A program made the position numbers and the translations under genes. A stretch of DNA of 56,444 bases from an uncultured Paraglaciecola sp. (GTDB taxonomy: Bacteria; Pseudomonadota; Gammaproteobacteria; Enterobacterales; Alteromonadaceae): positions 1 to 56,444 of the forward strand of contig NZ_CAJWCF010000013.1 of the NCBI RefSeq assembly GCF_913020055.1, in the 5' to 3' direction. The notes beneath the pieces are model-generated. The model did not search any database, had not been told where the DNA came from, and saw nothing but the letters and a program-made list of their open reading frames with translations. How positions within the stretch are numbered: position 1 is the first letter of the stretch; each line of letters begins with the position of its first letter. Positions 33,439 through 43,472 of this stretch are shown one piece after another.

Positions 33439-34230
33439 TTAGTTTCCACTTTGGGTCAGATAAACATCGAAACGATTGGCTTTACCTAACATTTCAATTT
33501 GTGGTTTTTTGCCCGCTAAAAACGGTGCGCCAGAAGGACGTTTAACGACTACCCGATTCTTCGCCAGTGCTAAAGCGGGTGCGAGTAATAGGTCTGCATC
33601 CTCATCTGGGCCAAGTAACTGCTGGAATAAACGCATCTCCTTTTTGACTGCGGCACTTTTTTTACGATGAGGAAACATGGGGTCGAGATACACCACATCT
33701 GGATGTGTTCCCTGCCAGTTGTTTAGTAGGTCTTTGGCGACACCATGGTATAGCCTCATGCGAGCAGGTAGCCAGCTAGATAATTGTTGATCAATCGCCG
33801 CTCTATCTAAGCCATCTTGTAGTAATGCAGCAACAACCGGTGAACGTTCAATCATATCAACCACACAACCTAAACTGGCGAGTACAAATGCATCTCGGCC
33901 CAATCCTGCTGTAGCATCCAAAACGTGTAAGCTGTCTTTACCTTTTAAACCAATGGCTCTGGCAATGGACTCTTTTTTTCCGCCGCCATGTAAACGTCTG
34001 AACGTAAGTGCATCTGAAGTAAAATCGACTTTTACTGCCCCTACTTTAGGTTCGTCCAATTGGCGTAATTCAAGGTGAGAAGCCTGTTGTATTAACGCTA
34101 AACCAGAATCGACATTGTCTTGATAAGTCAGCCCCCACTTTGCCGCGGATTTTTGCGCTAGCATGACCAATTCTGGGACTGGGTGTTGCAAAGCGGTGAC
34201 TGGAATGTGCTGGATAATTGAATCAGGCAT
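33439..34230 (-). CDS. rsmJ: 16S rRNA (guanine1516-N2)-methyltransferase
   Basis: A ~263-residue SAM-dependent methyltransferase of the RsmJ (YhiQ) family, which methylates G1516 of 16S rRNA. Diagnostic segments are HVLDATAGLGRDAFVLASLG (SAM site), VVYLDPMFPHRKKSAAVKKEM and RVVVKRPSGAPFLAGKKP. I use ATG 34228-34230, which overlaps the recG stop codon by eight bases; the frame opens with TTG six bases earlier. The tight overlap implies co-transcription with recG. Confidence 0.93.
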   Translation of the reverse strand: MPDSIIQHIPVTALQHPVPELVMLAQKSAAKWGLTYQDNVDSGLALIQQASHLELRQLDEPKVGAVKVDFTSDALTFRRLHGGGKKESIARAIGLKGKDSLHVLDATAGLGRDAFVLASLGCVVDMIERSPVVAALLQDGLDRAAIDQQLSSWLPARMRLYHGVAKDLLNNWQGTHPDVVYLDPMFPHRKKSAAVKKEMRLFQQLLGPDEDADLLLAPALALAKNRVVVKRPSGAPFLAGKKPQIEMLGKANRFDVYLTQSGN

Positions 34231-36298
34231 GGCCAAAATGCTCTTTGTTGCCTAACCATCGATTGACTATGGCTTGTGCGTTTGCCGGATACTGCTGCCA
34301 TAAATGGTTAGCAATATTTTGTACTTGAGGGATCAGTTCTGCATCACGAATCAGATCAGCGATTTTTAAATCGGCTAAGCCCGTTTGTTTAGTGCCTAAT
34401 AATTCACCTGGGCCACGAATCTCTAAATCTTGTTGAGCGATATAGAAACCGTCGTTAGATTCTCTAAGCACAGCCAGACGTTTATTAGCTGTTTTGGATA
34501 GAGGGCTTTGGTACATCAACACACAATGGCTTTCTACTGAGCCACGACCCACACGACCGCGTAATTGATGTAATTGCGCCAGTCCTAAGCGTTCTGGGTT
34601 TTCGATGATCATCAGGCTGGCATTAGGTACATCAACGCCCACTTCAATCACAGTGGTGGCCACTAACAAATCTAATAAGCCCGCTTTAAAGTCAGCCATG
34701 ATTTGTTGTTTTTCATCGGACTTTAACCTGCCATGTACTAACCCTACTTTTAGTTCTGGTAGAGCAGTACGTAATAATATTGCGGTGTCTTCTGCGGCTT
34801 GGCTTTGCAAAAATTCAGACTCATCAATTAAGGTACACACCCAATAGGTTTGTCTGCCTTGCTCAACGCTGACGTTACGCACTCGGGTAATCACTTCGTC
34901 TCGGCGAGTGTCAGGTAAAACCACGGTTTTTACTGGTGTTCTGCCCGGCGGTAATTCGTCTATCACTGAGGTATCTAAATCTGCGTAGGCGGTCATTGCT
35001 AACGTGCGCGGTATAGGTGTGGCAGTCATAATTAACTGATGAGGAAAGGCACCTTGAGATTCGCCTTTTTCACGCAACGCTAATCGTTGATGAACACCAA
35101 AGCGGTGTTGTTCATCAACGATGACTAATGCTAATGATGAGAAAACAACGGATTCTTGAAAAATAGCGTGGGTGCCAACCACCATTTTAATTTCATTATT
35201 GGCTAATTGAGTAAGTACTTGTTCTCTTGCTTTACCTTTTATTTTTCCGCCTAGCCAACCTACTTGAATGCCAAGTGGTTCAAACCATTGGCGAAAGTTG
35301 CTGGCATGCTGTTCTGCCAATAGCTCTGTGGGTGCCATTAGCCCTACTTGATACCCTGCAGCGATGGCTGAAATTGCTGCCATTGCTGCCACCAATGTTT
35401 TACCTGACCCTACGTCACCTTGAACTAAACGCATCATGGGGCAGTTTTGTTGCATATCGTGTTGAATATCACCTACTACACGTTGTTGCGCGCCTGTAGG
35501 TTTAAAGGGTAAATTTTTCAGAAATTGATTGAGTAAATCAGCACTCGGTTTGATGGGGAAGGTAGCTTGCTGTTGGCTTTGCTGGCGCACTTTTAACACG
35601 CTTAAATGGTGCGCCAGCAACTCTTCCATAATTAAACGTTGTTGAGCTGGGTGTTTACCTTCCCCAAATAATGACAAGGTAAGGTCGGGTGGCGGTCTGT
35701 GGACAAGGTGTAACGCATCAACTAATGAAATTTGTTGTTGATATAAACCTTCTGGCAAGAGTTCCGCTAACCCGCCTTTTTTGAGCAATTGAAGTGCTTG
35801 CTCAGTTAAGTTTCGCAGTGTGATTTGTTTAATACCCTCTGTCGCAGGATAAACAGGCGTGAGTGATTCTTGCATAACTTGAGGGCTGTCGAGATTAATC
35901 GATTTATATTCTGGATGCATGATTTCAAGGCCATACTTTCCAGCCTTTACTTCACCAAAGCAGCGAATAGTGGTGCCCACTTCAAGATTGTTTTTTTGTG
36001 CTGCTGAAAAGTGAAAAAATCGCAGAGTCACACTGCCCGTTCCATCACTTAGTCTGACGACTAACATACGTTTACGGCCAAATTGGATATCGCACGACAT
36101 CACTTCACCTTGAATACTGGTATGTAAGTGCGGTTGTAAATCTGACATAGGATAAATACGGGTGCGGTCTTCGTATCTATGGGGTAAGTGAAACAATAAA
36201 TCTTGCACAGAGACAATGGCCAACTTTGCTAGTTTTTCTGCTGCTTTGGCGCCTACACCTTTGAGTTCGGTGATTGCTGTTTGGGCTAGACCTTTCAT
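34223..36298 (-). CDS. recG: ATP-dependent DNA helicase RecG
   Basis: A 691-residue branch-migration helicase that remodels stalled forks and Holliday junctions. The wedge/OB part (LHTSIQGEVMSCDIQFGRKR) is at residues ~60-150. The helicase core follows with GDVGSGKTLVAAMAAISA (Walker A), VIVDEQHRFGVHQR (DEQH), TATPIPRT and the motif VI segment LHQLRGRVGRG. Length is typical. It shares its end with rsmJ and lies in the conserved neighbourhood of trmH, spoT, rpoZ and gmk, though a peroxiredoxin gene is interposed here. Confidence 0.96.
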   Translation of the reverse strand: MKGLAQTAITELKGVGAKAAEKLAKLAIVSVQDLLFHLPHRYEDRTRIYPMSDLQPHLHTSIQGEVMSCDIQFGRKRMLVVRLSDGTGSVTLRFFHFSAAQKNNLEVGTTIRCFGEVKAGKYGLEIMHPEYKSINLDSPQVMQESLTPVYPATEGIKQITLRNLTEQALQLLKKGGLAELLPEGLYQQQISLVDALHLVHRPPPDLTLSLFGEGKHPAQQRLIMEELLAHHLSVLKVRQQSQQQATFPIKPSADLLNQFLKNLPFKPTGAQQRVVGDIQHDMQQNCPMMRLVQGDVGSGKTLVAAMAAISAIAAGYQVGLMAPTELLAEQHASNFRQWFEPLGIQVGWLGGKIKGKAREQVLTQLANNEIKMVVGTHAIFQESVVFSSLALVIVDEQHRFGVHQRLALREKGESQGAFPHQLIMTATPIPRTLAMTAYADLDTSVIDELPPGRTPVKTVVLPDTRRDEVITRVRNVSVEQGRQTYWVCTLIDESEFLQSQAAEDTAILLRTALPELKVGLVHGRLKSDEKQQIMADFKAGLLDLLVATTVIEVGVDVPNASLMIIENPERLGLAQLHQLRGRVGRGSVESHCVLMYQSPLSKTANKRLAVLRESNDGFYIAQQDLEIRGPGELLGTKQTGLADLKIADLIRDAELIPQVQNIANHLWQQYPANAQAIVNRWLGNKEHFGHA

Positions 36299-36430
36299 AA
36301 CACACTCCCTATCCAGGTTGAGTGATATTCAATTACAGCAGCAGTGAGATTGGCAAACAAATAGAGGTCCGAGTTTTCACAAGTTTATGTTGCTAAGTAT
36401 ACTCGAAGATTTGACAGAATTACGCAAGGT

Positions 36431-36460
36431 TTCGCGAGTTGACTGTAATCAACTCGCGAA
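36431..36460. terminator. Strong inverted repeat in the recG/peroxiredoxin gap
   Basis: TTCGCGAGTTGA, six-base loop CTGTAA, and the perfect complement form a 12-bp stem. It lies 31 bases beyond the stop of the minus-strand peroxiredoxin gene. There is no clear T-tract, so it may be a terminator with weak tail or an RNA-processing site. Confidence 0.5.
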
Positions 36461-36491
36461 TAAACAAAATGCCGTTTATAAAGAGCGCCAT

Positions 36492-37124
36492 TTATAAAGA
36501 CAGCTTTGCTGCCTGATAAAGTAACTCAGGTGAAATACGTATTTTAATATCGGGATTGACGTAACTAAACTTTACCTTGCCTTGAGTATCTAAAATAAAT
36601 ACTGCGGGTGCAGGTAAAACAGCACTGCCGGTTTTTTTATCACTAGTTAAGTTAATGTCCCATTTAGATTTGTAGGTAGTGCGTTTTTCGTCTTCTACAT
36701 AAAAACCAATACCAAAACCACTGATTGCTTCTAAATCTGGGTCGGCTAACAACCGAACGCTAAATTTGGTTTGCAGTTTTTGTGCTTGTAATTGAGCCGG
36801 TGTTTCAGGAGAAATGGCTAAAATTTGATAACCTAATTCGTCAAGTTGACCTTCAATATCCTTTAACCCCGCCAATTGACGATTACAGTAAGGACACCAA
36901 CCGCCACGGTAAAAAATCAACACTGTAGGTTTTTGCATGGTTAAGGCTTTTAGACTGACTGGATCGCCGTCAACAGTTTGTAATTTACTATTAGGCGCTG
37001 ACTGACCAATTAGAAGCGGCGTGACGTTATATGCTGAGTCGGCTATTTGTGTTCTATCTAACGCATAAGTGTGCAACGTCAGGGTTATTAAAAAAAATGT
37101 CAGTCCGATTTTTAGAAAATTCAT
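36492..37124 (-). CDS. Exported peroxiredoxin-like AhpC/TSA protein
   Basis: A 210-residue thioredoxin-fold protein with N-terminal signal sequence (MNFLKIGLTFFLITLTLHTYA), starting at ATG 37122-37124. The redox site is YRGGWCPYCNRQL, a CxxC variant found in the AhpC/TSA family subgroup with a resolving cysteine two residues on. LLADPDLEAISGFG and AVFILDTQGKVKFSYVNPD are typical for the family. It is probably periplasmic and reduces peroxides or disulfides. It is flanked by recG and trmH, not part of their usual cluster. Confidence 0.85.
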   Translation of the reverse strand: MNFLKIGLTFFLITLTLHTYALDRTQIADSAYNVTPLLIGQSAPNSKLQTVDGDPVSLKALTMQKPTVLIFYRGGWCPYCNRQLAGLKDIEGQLDELGYQILAISPETPAQLQAQKLQTKFSVRLLADPDLEAISGFGIGFYVEDEKRTTYKSKWDINLTSDKKTGSAVLPAPAVFILDTQGKVKFSYVNPDIKIRISPELLYQAAKLSL

Positions 37125-37263
37125 AGGGTATCTCTTAGTTATGGGCCAATTAGCCGAGAGTAGGGCTTTATCATTAAACCAAGTAGACCTATGACTTCGC
37201 AGATACATTTCAAATTGTACGGATAAAAGGGTAATTAGAAGTGAGCTAGAAACAAAGTGACGT

Positions 37264-37962
37264 TTATTTTGTTAACTGTACCTGTTGCCACCATTTATCA
37301 TCGGCATCAATATATCCTTTGTTATCGATATGAGGATAGGGCAGTCCTTTACGATCACAGACTTCTCTTAGTCTTGGAAAACCCGCTTCAAATAACATTT
37401 TTTGACAGGCTTGCTCTGGTAATTGTTGGCTATTGTACATACCAGCAAGTTGCCTTTGTCGTTGAGCTTCATACAAAATCAGTGCAGCAGCTACCGATAC
37501 ATTAAGTGATTGCACCATGCCGACCATAGGAATAATAATATCCTGATCTGCAGCCGACACGGCTTCTTGGGTGGCGCCGTGTTTCTCTTGGCCGAGAATA
37601 ATAGCGGTAGGTAGGGTGTAGTTAATTTCTCGAAAATCTACCGCATTGTCAGATAAGTTGGTTACCAGTATCTGCATGTTTTTTGTTTTTAGATGGCTTA
37701 CCGCGTCCTCGATGTTTGCATGTTCTTTGGTATACACCCAGTTTTCGCTGCCCATAGCGGTGCTTTTGCGAATGTGCGGCTTTTCATTCCAAACGGCATG
37801 TATTTCATTGACACCGACAGCATCACAGCTGCGCACAATTGCAGAAACATTGTGCGGTTTATTCAACTGTTCTAAACATAAGGTTAAGCTAGGTTGACGT
37901 AGACTAAGAAAGTGCCTAATTCGAGCATAACGCTCGGGAGTCATGAAGATCTCTGCGGACAT
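37264..37962 (-). CDS. trmH: tRNA (guanosine-18-2'-O)-methyltransferase
   Basis: A 232-residue SpoU-family methyltransferase that 2'-O-methylates G18 of tRNA. LEQLNKPHNVSAIVRSCDAVGV (in two parts) near residue 30, ALPTAIILGQEKHGATQEA-like motif near 125 and IPMVGMVQSLNVSVAAALIL near 150 mark the SPOUT knot. ATG 37962 has AGGGA seven bases upstream; an internal ATG six codons on corresponds to the E. coli start. It lies nine bases after ridA and belongs to the spoT-trmH-recG region conserved in gammaproteobacteria. Confidence 0.94.
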   Translation of the reverse strand: MSAEIFMTPERYARIRHFLSLRQPSLTLCLEQLNKPHNVSAIVRSCDAVGVNEIHAVWNEKPHIRKSTAMGSENWVYTKEHANIEDAVSHLKTKNMQILVTNLSDNAVDFREINYTLPTAIILGQEKHGATQEAVSAADQDIIIPMVGMVQSLNVSVAAALILYEAQRQRQLAGMYNSQQLPEQACQKMLFEAGFPRLREVCDRKGLPYPHIDNKGYIDADDKWWQQVQLTK

Positions 37963-37971
37963 AATAGATCC

Positions 37972-38361
37972 CTACTCAGGTAATTCCATTACTCCGTCGA
38001 TTTCAATTTGCACACCTTTAGGTAGGGCACTGATTTGCACGGCAGCTCGGGCAGGGTAAGGCTGTTTAAAATATTGACTCATAATGTCATTCACTACGGC
38101 AAAATTGGATAAGTCAGTTAAGAAAATATTCACCTTTACCAAGTGATTCAATGAGCCGTCTTCTACTGCTTCACAAACAGCCTGCACATTTTTAAATACT
38201 TGATGAGCTTGCTCTGCAAAATCTTCAGATATGACCTGCATGGTTTCTGGTACTAGTGGAATTTGTCCAGAAAGATAGACTGTAGTGCCGCTTTTAATTG
38301 CTTGGCTATAAGTGCCAATAGCTTGTGGCGCCTTGTCGGTATGAATGACAGACTTAGACAT
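37972..38361 (-). CDS. ridA: RidA-family reactive imine deaminase
   Basis: A 129-residue YjgF/RidA protein that hydrolyses reactive 2-aminoacrylate-type imines. Motifs are [26 protein letters not shown] at the start (in part), [16 protein letters not shown] [15 protein letters not shown], and [20 protein letters not shown] with the catalytic arginine. Length is canonical. It lies between spoT and trmH, its usual place in gammaproteobacteria. Confidence 0.93.
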   Translation of the reverse strand: MSKSVIHTDKAPQAIGTYSQAIKSGTTVYLSGQIPLVPETMQVISEDFAEQAHQVFKNVQAVCEAVEDGSLNHLVKVNIFLTDLSNFAVVNDIMSQYFKQPYPARAAVQISALPKGVQIEIDGVMELPE

Positions 38362-38410
38362 AATAGTTACCTTTTGTATGTGTGTTTGAATAGATTAATT
38401 AGATTATAGG

Positions 38411-40525
38411 TTAGTACTGTTTGGCTTGGCTATGCCTAGATACTCTTTGAACTTCCGACATGGTGCGGATTTTACGCATGACGTTGGCTAGTTGCAGTCG
38501 GTTTTTAATAGTCAGTTCAATATCAATATAATAAATATTGCTTTCTTTTTCTTCGGTTTGTAATCCAACAATGTTTGAACCGCAACTGGCAACTGTATTC
38601 GTCAATGTTGCTAAGGTGCCTTGATTATTAATTAGCTCAATACGCAACGCGGCATGAAAATTACCGTGTACATCATCGCCCCACTGCATAACTAACACTC
38701 GATGGGGTTCTTCTTTGCTTAATTTGCGAATATTACTGCAACCCGTTTGATGAATAGTCATGCCCTTTCCTGGGCTTAATACAGCAACAATTTCATCGTC
38801 AGGAATGGGGTGACAGCATCTGGAGTAGGTGACTAATAAACCTTCTGTACCGCGAATCGCCACTTTATTTTGCTTATCAGACAGCTTAGTACTTTCACCG
38901 GATAGACGTCGAGCGACAATTGCACTCAGTTCATTACCTAGACCTATATCAGCCAGTAATTCAGAGAAACTATCATGTTTGGTTTCGAGCACTACACGAT
39001 CAATATCTGCCTGCGGCAGTTTATCTAATTTCACTTTGCCTAAAGCATGTCTGAGTAATCGATTACCCATTACTACAGCTTCTTCTGATCTTTGGTTTTT
39101 CAGATAATGGCGGATCCGAGATCTGGCTTTAGCACTGACCACAAAGTTTAACCAGTTAGCATTGGGTTTTGCTCGTGGAGAAGTAATAATCTCCACAGTT
39201 TGTCCATTTTCTAGCGGTTTACTCAGTGAAAACGCGCGTCTTTCAACTTTTACCCCTACGCAGGAATTACCCACATCAGTATGCACTGCATAGGCAAAAT
39301 CGACGGCTGTGGCCCCTAATGGTAATTCAATGATCCTACCATCTGGGGTAAAGACATAAATCTCATCAGGAAATAAGTCCGTTTTCACGTTTTCAATAAA
39401 TTCAAATGAAGAACTGGCGCTTTGTTGCAATTCAATTAAAGACTGCATCCATTTGCGCGCACGCACTTGGGCAGTCGTATCGTTGCTGTCTTTGTTATCT
39501 TTATAAACCCAATGCGCAGCCACACCTTTGTCGGCCATGTGATCCATGTCTTTGGTACGAATTTGAATTTCGACTGGAATACCGTGTGGACCAATTAATG
39601 ATGTATGCAAAGATTGATAACCATTGGTGCGAGGGATCGCAATGTAATCTTTAAAGCGGCTTTCAATAGGTTTGTATAAGCCATGCATTGCACCTAAGGC
39701 TCGATAACAGTGATCAACCGAGTCAACTACTACTCTAAAAGCGTAGATATCCATGACTTCATTAAACAGCAATTCTTTGTTTTTCATCTTGCGATAAATA
39801 GAATAAAGATGTTTTTCGCGACCAGATACGGCAGCATTTATTTCAACCGACTTGAGACGTGTTTCGACTTCTTTTCGAGTATTTTCAATGATTTCTTTGC
39901 GATTGCCACGAGCTTGTTTAACCGCAGTTTTCAGTGCTCTATGGCGCATTGGATACATGGCTAGAAAACCTAAATCTTCTAACTCATTTTTGATGTCATG
40001 GATCCCCAGACGATGGGCGATAGGCGAATAAATCTCTAATGTTTCACGAGCGATACGGCGACGTTTATCTGGTCGTAACGAGCCTAACGTCCGCATATTA
40101 TGCGTACGGTCAGCTAATTTGATAAGGATGACACGGATATCTTGGACCATGGCCATCATCATTTTTCTAAAGTTTTCTGCTTGGGCTTCTTGGGTGCTAC
40201 TGAAGTGAATTTTTTCTAGTTTACTGACACCTTCAACCAAATCGCCTACGGTTTCACCGAACTGTGCGCTTAAGTCTTCTTTACTGTGATGGGTATCTTC
40301 TATTACGTCATGTAATAAGGCTGCCATGATAGTTTCATGATCTAAACACATGTCGGCTAAAATGCCTGCTACAGCAACTGGATGGGTAATATAGGGGTCG
40401 CCACTGGAACGCATTTGTCCACTGTGAGCATCTCTGGCTACTATAAAGGCTCGCTGAGCATCCGCTACCTTGTCGGGCGGTAAATAGGCTTCAAGCTTTT
40501 GTTTTAAACCCTCAAAAAGATACAC
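38411..40525 (-). CDS. spoT: Bifunctional (p)ppGpp synthetase/hydrolase
   Basis: A 704-residue RelA/SpoT protein. The hydrolase HD motif is intact (AALLHDVIEDT near residue 70, and RTHNMRTLGSL), which together with length identifies SpoT rather than RelA. The synthetase domain (FKDYIAIPRTNGYQSLHTSL) lies at ~250-340, the TGS domain (IYVFTPDGRIIELP) at ~390-450 and an ACT domain (ALRIELINNQGTLATLTN) at the C-terminus. It follows rpoZ by a 106-base gap with a hairpin. Standard stringent-response enzyme. Confidence 0.97.
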   Translation of the reverse strand: MYLFEGLKQKLEAYLPPDKVADAQRAFIVARDAHSGQMRSSGDPYITHPVAVAGILADMCLDHETIMAALLHDVIEDTHHSKEDLSAQFGETVGDLVEGVSKLEKIHFSSTQEAQAENFRKMMMAMVQDIRVILIKLADRTHNMRTLGSLRPDKRRRIARETLEIYSPIAHRLGIHDIKNELEDLGFLAMYPMRHRALKTAVKQARGNRKEIIENTRKEVETRLKSVEINAAVSGREKHLYSIYRKMKNKELLFNEVMDIYAFRVVVDSVDHCYRALGAMHGLYKPIESRFKDYIAIPRTNGYQSLHTSLIGPHGIPVEIQIRTKDMDHMADKGVAAHWVYKDNKDSNDTTAQVRARKWMQSLIELQQSASSSFEFIENVKTDLFPDEIYVFTPDGRIIELPLGATAVDFAYAVHTDVGNSCVGVKVERRAFSLSKPLENGQTVEIITSPRAKPNANWLNFVVSAKARSRIRHYLKNQRSEEAVVMGNRLLRHALGKVKLDKLPQADIDRVVLETKHDSFSELLADIGLGNELSAIVARRLSGESTKLSDKQNKVAIRGTEGLLVTYSRCCHPIPDDEIVAVLSPGKGMTIHQTGCSNIRKLSKEEPHRVLVMQWGDDVHGNFHAALRIELINNQGTLATLTNTVASCGSNIVGLQTEEKESNIYYIDIELTIKNRLQLANVMRKIRTMSEVQRVSRHSQAKQY

Positions 40526-40584
40526 ACTAAACGCTTATAAATAGTTAATATTGATTAAGAATACGGGGAATTTGGCGTGAAGCC

Positions 40585-40617
40585 AACGGCTAAACATCAG
40601 ATTGATGTAAAGCCGTT
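40585..40617. terminator. Hairpin in the rpoZ-spoT spacer
   Basis: Outer arms AACGGC and GCCGTT and inner arms ACATCA and TGATGT form an interrupted stem, bordered by a run of As on the plus strand. As rpoZ and spoT are both on the minus strand, this may be an intercistronic attenuator or processing site rather than a full terminator. Confidence 0.45.
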
Positions 40618-40631
40618 AAAAAAAGAGCTAT

Positions 40632-40904
40632 TTATTGCTCTTGCAGAATATTTGCTACAGAAGCAAATTCAGCTTGATCTTGTACTTCTTGGTCATGCAG
40701 GTTTTCAGCATCAAGTGTATCAGCAGTCACTAAACCTAGCTCTATTTCTCGTAAAGCAATTACGGTAGGCTTATCTGTGCCACGTTCTACCAAAGGTTCT
40801 TTGCCTTCAATAGCAATTTGGCGAGCACGACGAGCAGCCACTAAAACCAAATCAAATCGGTTGCCAATTTTATCTACAGCATCTTCAACTGTTACGCGGG
40901 CCAT
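40632..40904 (-). CDS. rpoZ: RNA polymerase omega subunit
   Basis: A 90-residue omega subunit. The N-terminus [20 protein letters not shown] and [18 protein letters not shown] are highly conserved; [14 protein letters not shown] follows. It assists RNA polymerase assembly and is part of the ppGpp site. The gene order gmk-rpoZ-spoT on one strand is standard in gammaproteobacteria. Confidence 0.97.
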   Translation of the reverse strand: MARVTVEDAVDKIGNRFDLVLVAARRARQIAIEGKEPLVERGTDKPTVIALREIELGLVTADTLDAENLHDQEVQDQAEFASVANILQEQ

Positions 40905-40998
40905 GATGATCTCCGTCGGGTGGTAATATGAAAAAAAGGTCGCATAGTGTACTGGCTAATGCGCAAGTTTAAAAGCTATTTGATCAATCAAGTGGTAA

Positions 40999-41643
40999 TT
41001 ATGATCCCAATAAATTATCAAACAACTTCTGGTGGCGAATAATCTGTTTTTCTTTACGTAGTCTGCGAGTGGTTACTATCGCATCTAGCTCAGATAGAGC
41101 AGCGGTAAAGTTATCATTTACCACAACAAAATCAAATTCATGATAATGGGAAATTTCAGAGACTGCTTTAGTCATACGTTGTTCAATGATCTCAGCCGAG
41201 TCTTGCCCTCGTTCAGTTAAGCGTCTTTTCAGTTCTTCTTTTGAAGGCGGAGCAACAAAAATGGTCGCGGTATCGGGGATTTGAGCCTTAACCTGACGCG
41301 CACCTTGCCAATCAATATCCAGAAACACATCAATGCCCTGACGTAGCGTTTGTTCTATGACTACCTTAGACGTGCCGTAATAATTGCCAAATACTTCTGC
41401 ATGTTCAAAAAAGGCACCTTGTTCAATCAATAACTCAAAGTCTTTGCGATCGACAAAATGATAATGAACGCCGTTAACTTCACCGGGTCGTGGTTCACGG
41501 GTAGTGTGTGATACAGATACTTGCATTGCATTATTATGTGCATCTGTTGAAGGATGTTTTTCTAATAACGCTTTGATTAAACTAGATTTTCCGGCTCCGG
41601 ATGGCGCCGCCAAAATAAACAAATTTCCAAGAGTTTGAGGCAT
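40999..41643 (-). CDS. gmk: Guanylate kinase
   Basis: A 214-residue enzyme that phosphorylates GMP to GDP. P-loop [12 protein letters not shown] near residue 13, GMP-binding [21 protein letters not shown] near 45-65 (in parts) and [13 protein letters not shown] near 100 identify it. It heads the gmk-rpoZ-spoT transcript. The divergent cyaY gene starts 144 bases away. Confidence 0.96.
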   Translation of the reverse strand: MPQTLGNLFILAAPSGAGKSSLIKALLEKHPSTDAHNNAMQVSVSHTTREPRPGEVNGVHYHFVDRKDFELLIEQGAFFEHAEVFGNYYGTSKVVIEQTLRQGIDVFLDIDWQGARQVKAQIPDTATIFVAPPSKEELKRRLTERGQDSAEIIEQRMTKAVSEISHYHEFDFVVVNDNFTAALSELDAIVTTRRLRKEKQIIRHQKLFDNLLGS

Positions 41644-41787
41644 TTTTTTATCTTTTAATGATTAATTATTGTGTCGCGATTGATTAGCAATGTTAGCATA
41701 TTCTCACTGTACGAAAAATGCCGAAGTGGAACATCGACTAAACAATCGTTAAATTTCGCTTCTGACTAATAAAATGGGTAATGCAAA

Positions 41788-42105
41788 ATGAATGATAGTT
41801 TATATCATCAAATGACCGATGACTTGTTAATCGACATAGAAGAAATGCTCGACGAGTGTGAAGTGGATATCGATTATGAGTCTGCTAGCAGTATTCTAAC
41901 GATGATTTTTCTAAACGGCTCCAAAATCATTATTAATAAACAACCACCGTTACATCAATTATGGGTTGCCACAAAGTTTAATGGCCATCATTTCAATTTT
42001 CAGGACGAACTGTGGATAGATGAACGCACAGGTGTTGAATTTTGGTCGTTTTTGGACGACGCGGTTTCTAAGCAAGCTGAACAAACCATCAAACTTAAAA
42101 AATAA
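41788..42105 (+). CDS. cyaY: Frataxin-like iron-sulfur cluster protein CyaY
   Basis: A 105-residue frataxin homologue. The acidic first helix (DDLLIDIEEMLDECEVDIDY) and the strands SSILTMIFLNGSKIIINKQPP and LHQLWVATKFNGHHFNF with WIDERTGVEFWSFL match the family. It modulates iron delivery to or activity of the IscS complex. It is the first of two plus-strand genes, followed after 19 bases by an esterase gene. Confidence 0.94.
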   Translation: MNDSLYHQMTDDLLIDIEEMLDECEVDIDYESASSILTMIFLNGSKIIINKQPPLHQLWVATKFNGHHFNFQDELWIDERTGVEFWSFLDDAVSKQAEQTIKLKK

Positions 42106-42124
42106 CGTTTAACCCAACGAGATA

Positions 42125-42802
42125 ATGTACATGAGTGATCAAGCTTTACCCTATGTCGAAGTCAATCCCAGTCATCAAGCAAAAGCCACTGTCATATGGC
42201 TACATGGTTTAGGTGATTCTGGTAACGGCTTTGCCCCAATCGTACCTGAGTTAAAACTACCAGCAGAATTAGCGATTCGATTTGTTTTTCCTCATGCGCC
42301 AATGCGTTCAGTGACCATTAATAATGGTATGTCGATGCGAGCTTGGTATGACATTACTAGCCTAGATTTTAATAATAGAGCTGACAGCCAAGGGGTAAAA
42401 GAGTCATCTGCCTTAGTAGCCGATTTAATTGAAAAAGAAATCGCCCAAGGAATTCCAGCCAACAAGATAGTGCTAGCAGGATTTTCCCAAGGTGGTGTTA
42501 TTGCTCTTAATTTAGGAATACGTTACGAAAAAACATTAGCCGGTATTATGTCTATGTCTAGCTATATGAGTGAGCCTGAAAAATTGAATGATGAATCCCA
42601 CTCTGCAAACAAAAATACACCTATTTTTGTGGCCCATGGCACCCATGATGACGTTGTGCCTATTTTTATGGGGAATGCCGCATTTAAAGTCTTAGAAAGC
42701 AACGGTTATCCAGCTACTTGGCATGAATACGCTATGCAACATAACGTTTGTGCGCAGCAACTAAACGATATTTCAAGCTGGTTACAAGACAAGTTATGTT
42801 AG
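42125..42802 (+). CDS. Carboxylesterase/phospholipase-type alpha/beta hydrolase
   Basis: A 225-residue cytoplasmic esterase of the YpfH/EstB (PF02230) family. Motifs are VIWLHGLGDSGNGFAPIV (oxyanion hole), VLAGFSQGGVIALNLG (Ser nucleophile), VAHGTHDDVVPI (Asp) and a late histidine in YAMQHNVCAQQL; homologues have a histidine one or two residues after a Met here. Length is typical. The start could be ATG 42125 or ATG 42131. It is next to cyaY but has no obvious functional link. Confidence 0.88.
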   Translation: MYMSDQALPYVEVNPSHQAKATVIWLHGLGDSGNGFAPIVPELKLPAELAIRFVFPHAPMRSVTINNGMSMRAWYDITSLDFNNRADSQGVKESSALVADLIEKEIAQGIPANKIVLAGFSQGGVIALNLGIRYEKTLAGIMSMSSYMSEPEKLNDESHSANKNTPIFVAHGTHDDVVPIFMGNAAFKVLESNGYPATWHEYAMQHNVCAQQLNDISSWLQDKLC

Positions 42803-42884
42803 TACACATAGATATTTTCTATACTTTTTTGATTTCACTGGCTAACCTTTGACATGACAGCAATACGTGTAAGGGTAAGGTATT

Positions 42885-43472
42885 TTGCATAAGAGTCATT
42901 TACTTAGCTTTGAAGGAGCGATGGTAGAATTCATTGCTCAGACTAAACCGCAACAACTGGCGGTATTGGTTAATATGGTGAGTATGGCTGAAGCAGAAGA
43001 AATTTTGCAAGAAGCCTACCTGAAGGTGTATTTACTAGTGAGTAAAAACCCGAATAAAGACCAGCCAATAGAGCAATTGATGTCTTTGCAACCTATGCTT
43101 TACTCTATCGCTAAAAACCTCGCTATTAGCAATATTCGACATCAAAAAGTAGTCAATTTGCATCTACAAAAAAGTGGTAATTGTTTAGAAGAAAGTGAAA
43201 CTCTGCAAACACAAAGTTCAGAGTATGAGTTAATCAAGCAAGATCAAGAAGCGTTGTTACTAAGTGCTATTAATCAGCTTCCACCCATATGTAGGCAAGT
43301 TTTTGTGCAACGAAAGTTACATTCTAAAAGTCATGCTGATATTGCAGCTATGCTGGGCATTTCTACAAAAACTGTGGAAAGTCATCTAGCTAAAGGGCTG
43401 GCCTTATGTAGAGAATATGTGCGTAAAACCAAACAAGTGGACCACAGCAAATTACGAGCGAATTCAAATTGA
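42885..43472 (+). CDS. FecI-like ECF sigma factor
   Basis: A 195-residue sigma-70-family protein. Region 2 (MAEAEEILQEAYLKVYLLVS, LYSIAKNLAISNIRHQK) and region 4 (LPPICRQVFVQRKLHSKSHA, IAAMLGISTKTVESHLAKGL) are clear and similar to FecI/PvdS-type factors. I use TTG 42885, preceded by TAAGG with a five-base spacer; ATG 42921 has AAGGAG but too close. It overlaps the next gene, a short FecR-like protein, and precedes a TonB-dependent receptor: the usual sigma/anti-sigma/receptor signalling order. Confidence 0.87.
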   Translation: MHKSHLLSFEGAMVEFIAQTKPQQLAVLVNMVSMAEAEEILQEAYLKVYLLVSKNPNKDQPIEQLMSLQPMLYSIAKNLAISNIRHQKVVNLHLQKSGNCLEESETLQTQSSEYELIKQDQEALLLSAINQLPPICRQVFVQRKLHSKSHADIAAMLGISTKTVESHLAKGLALCREYVRKTKQVDHSKLRANSN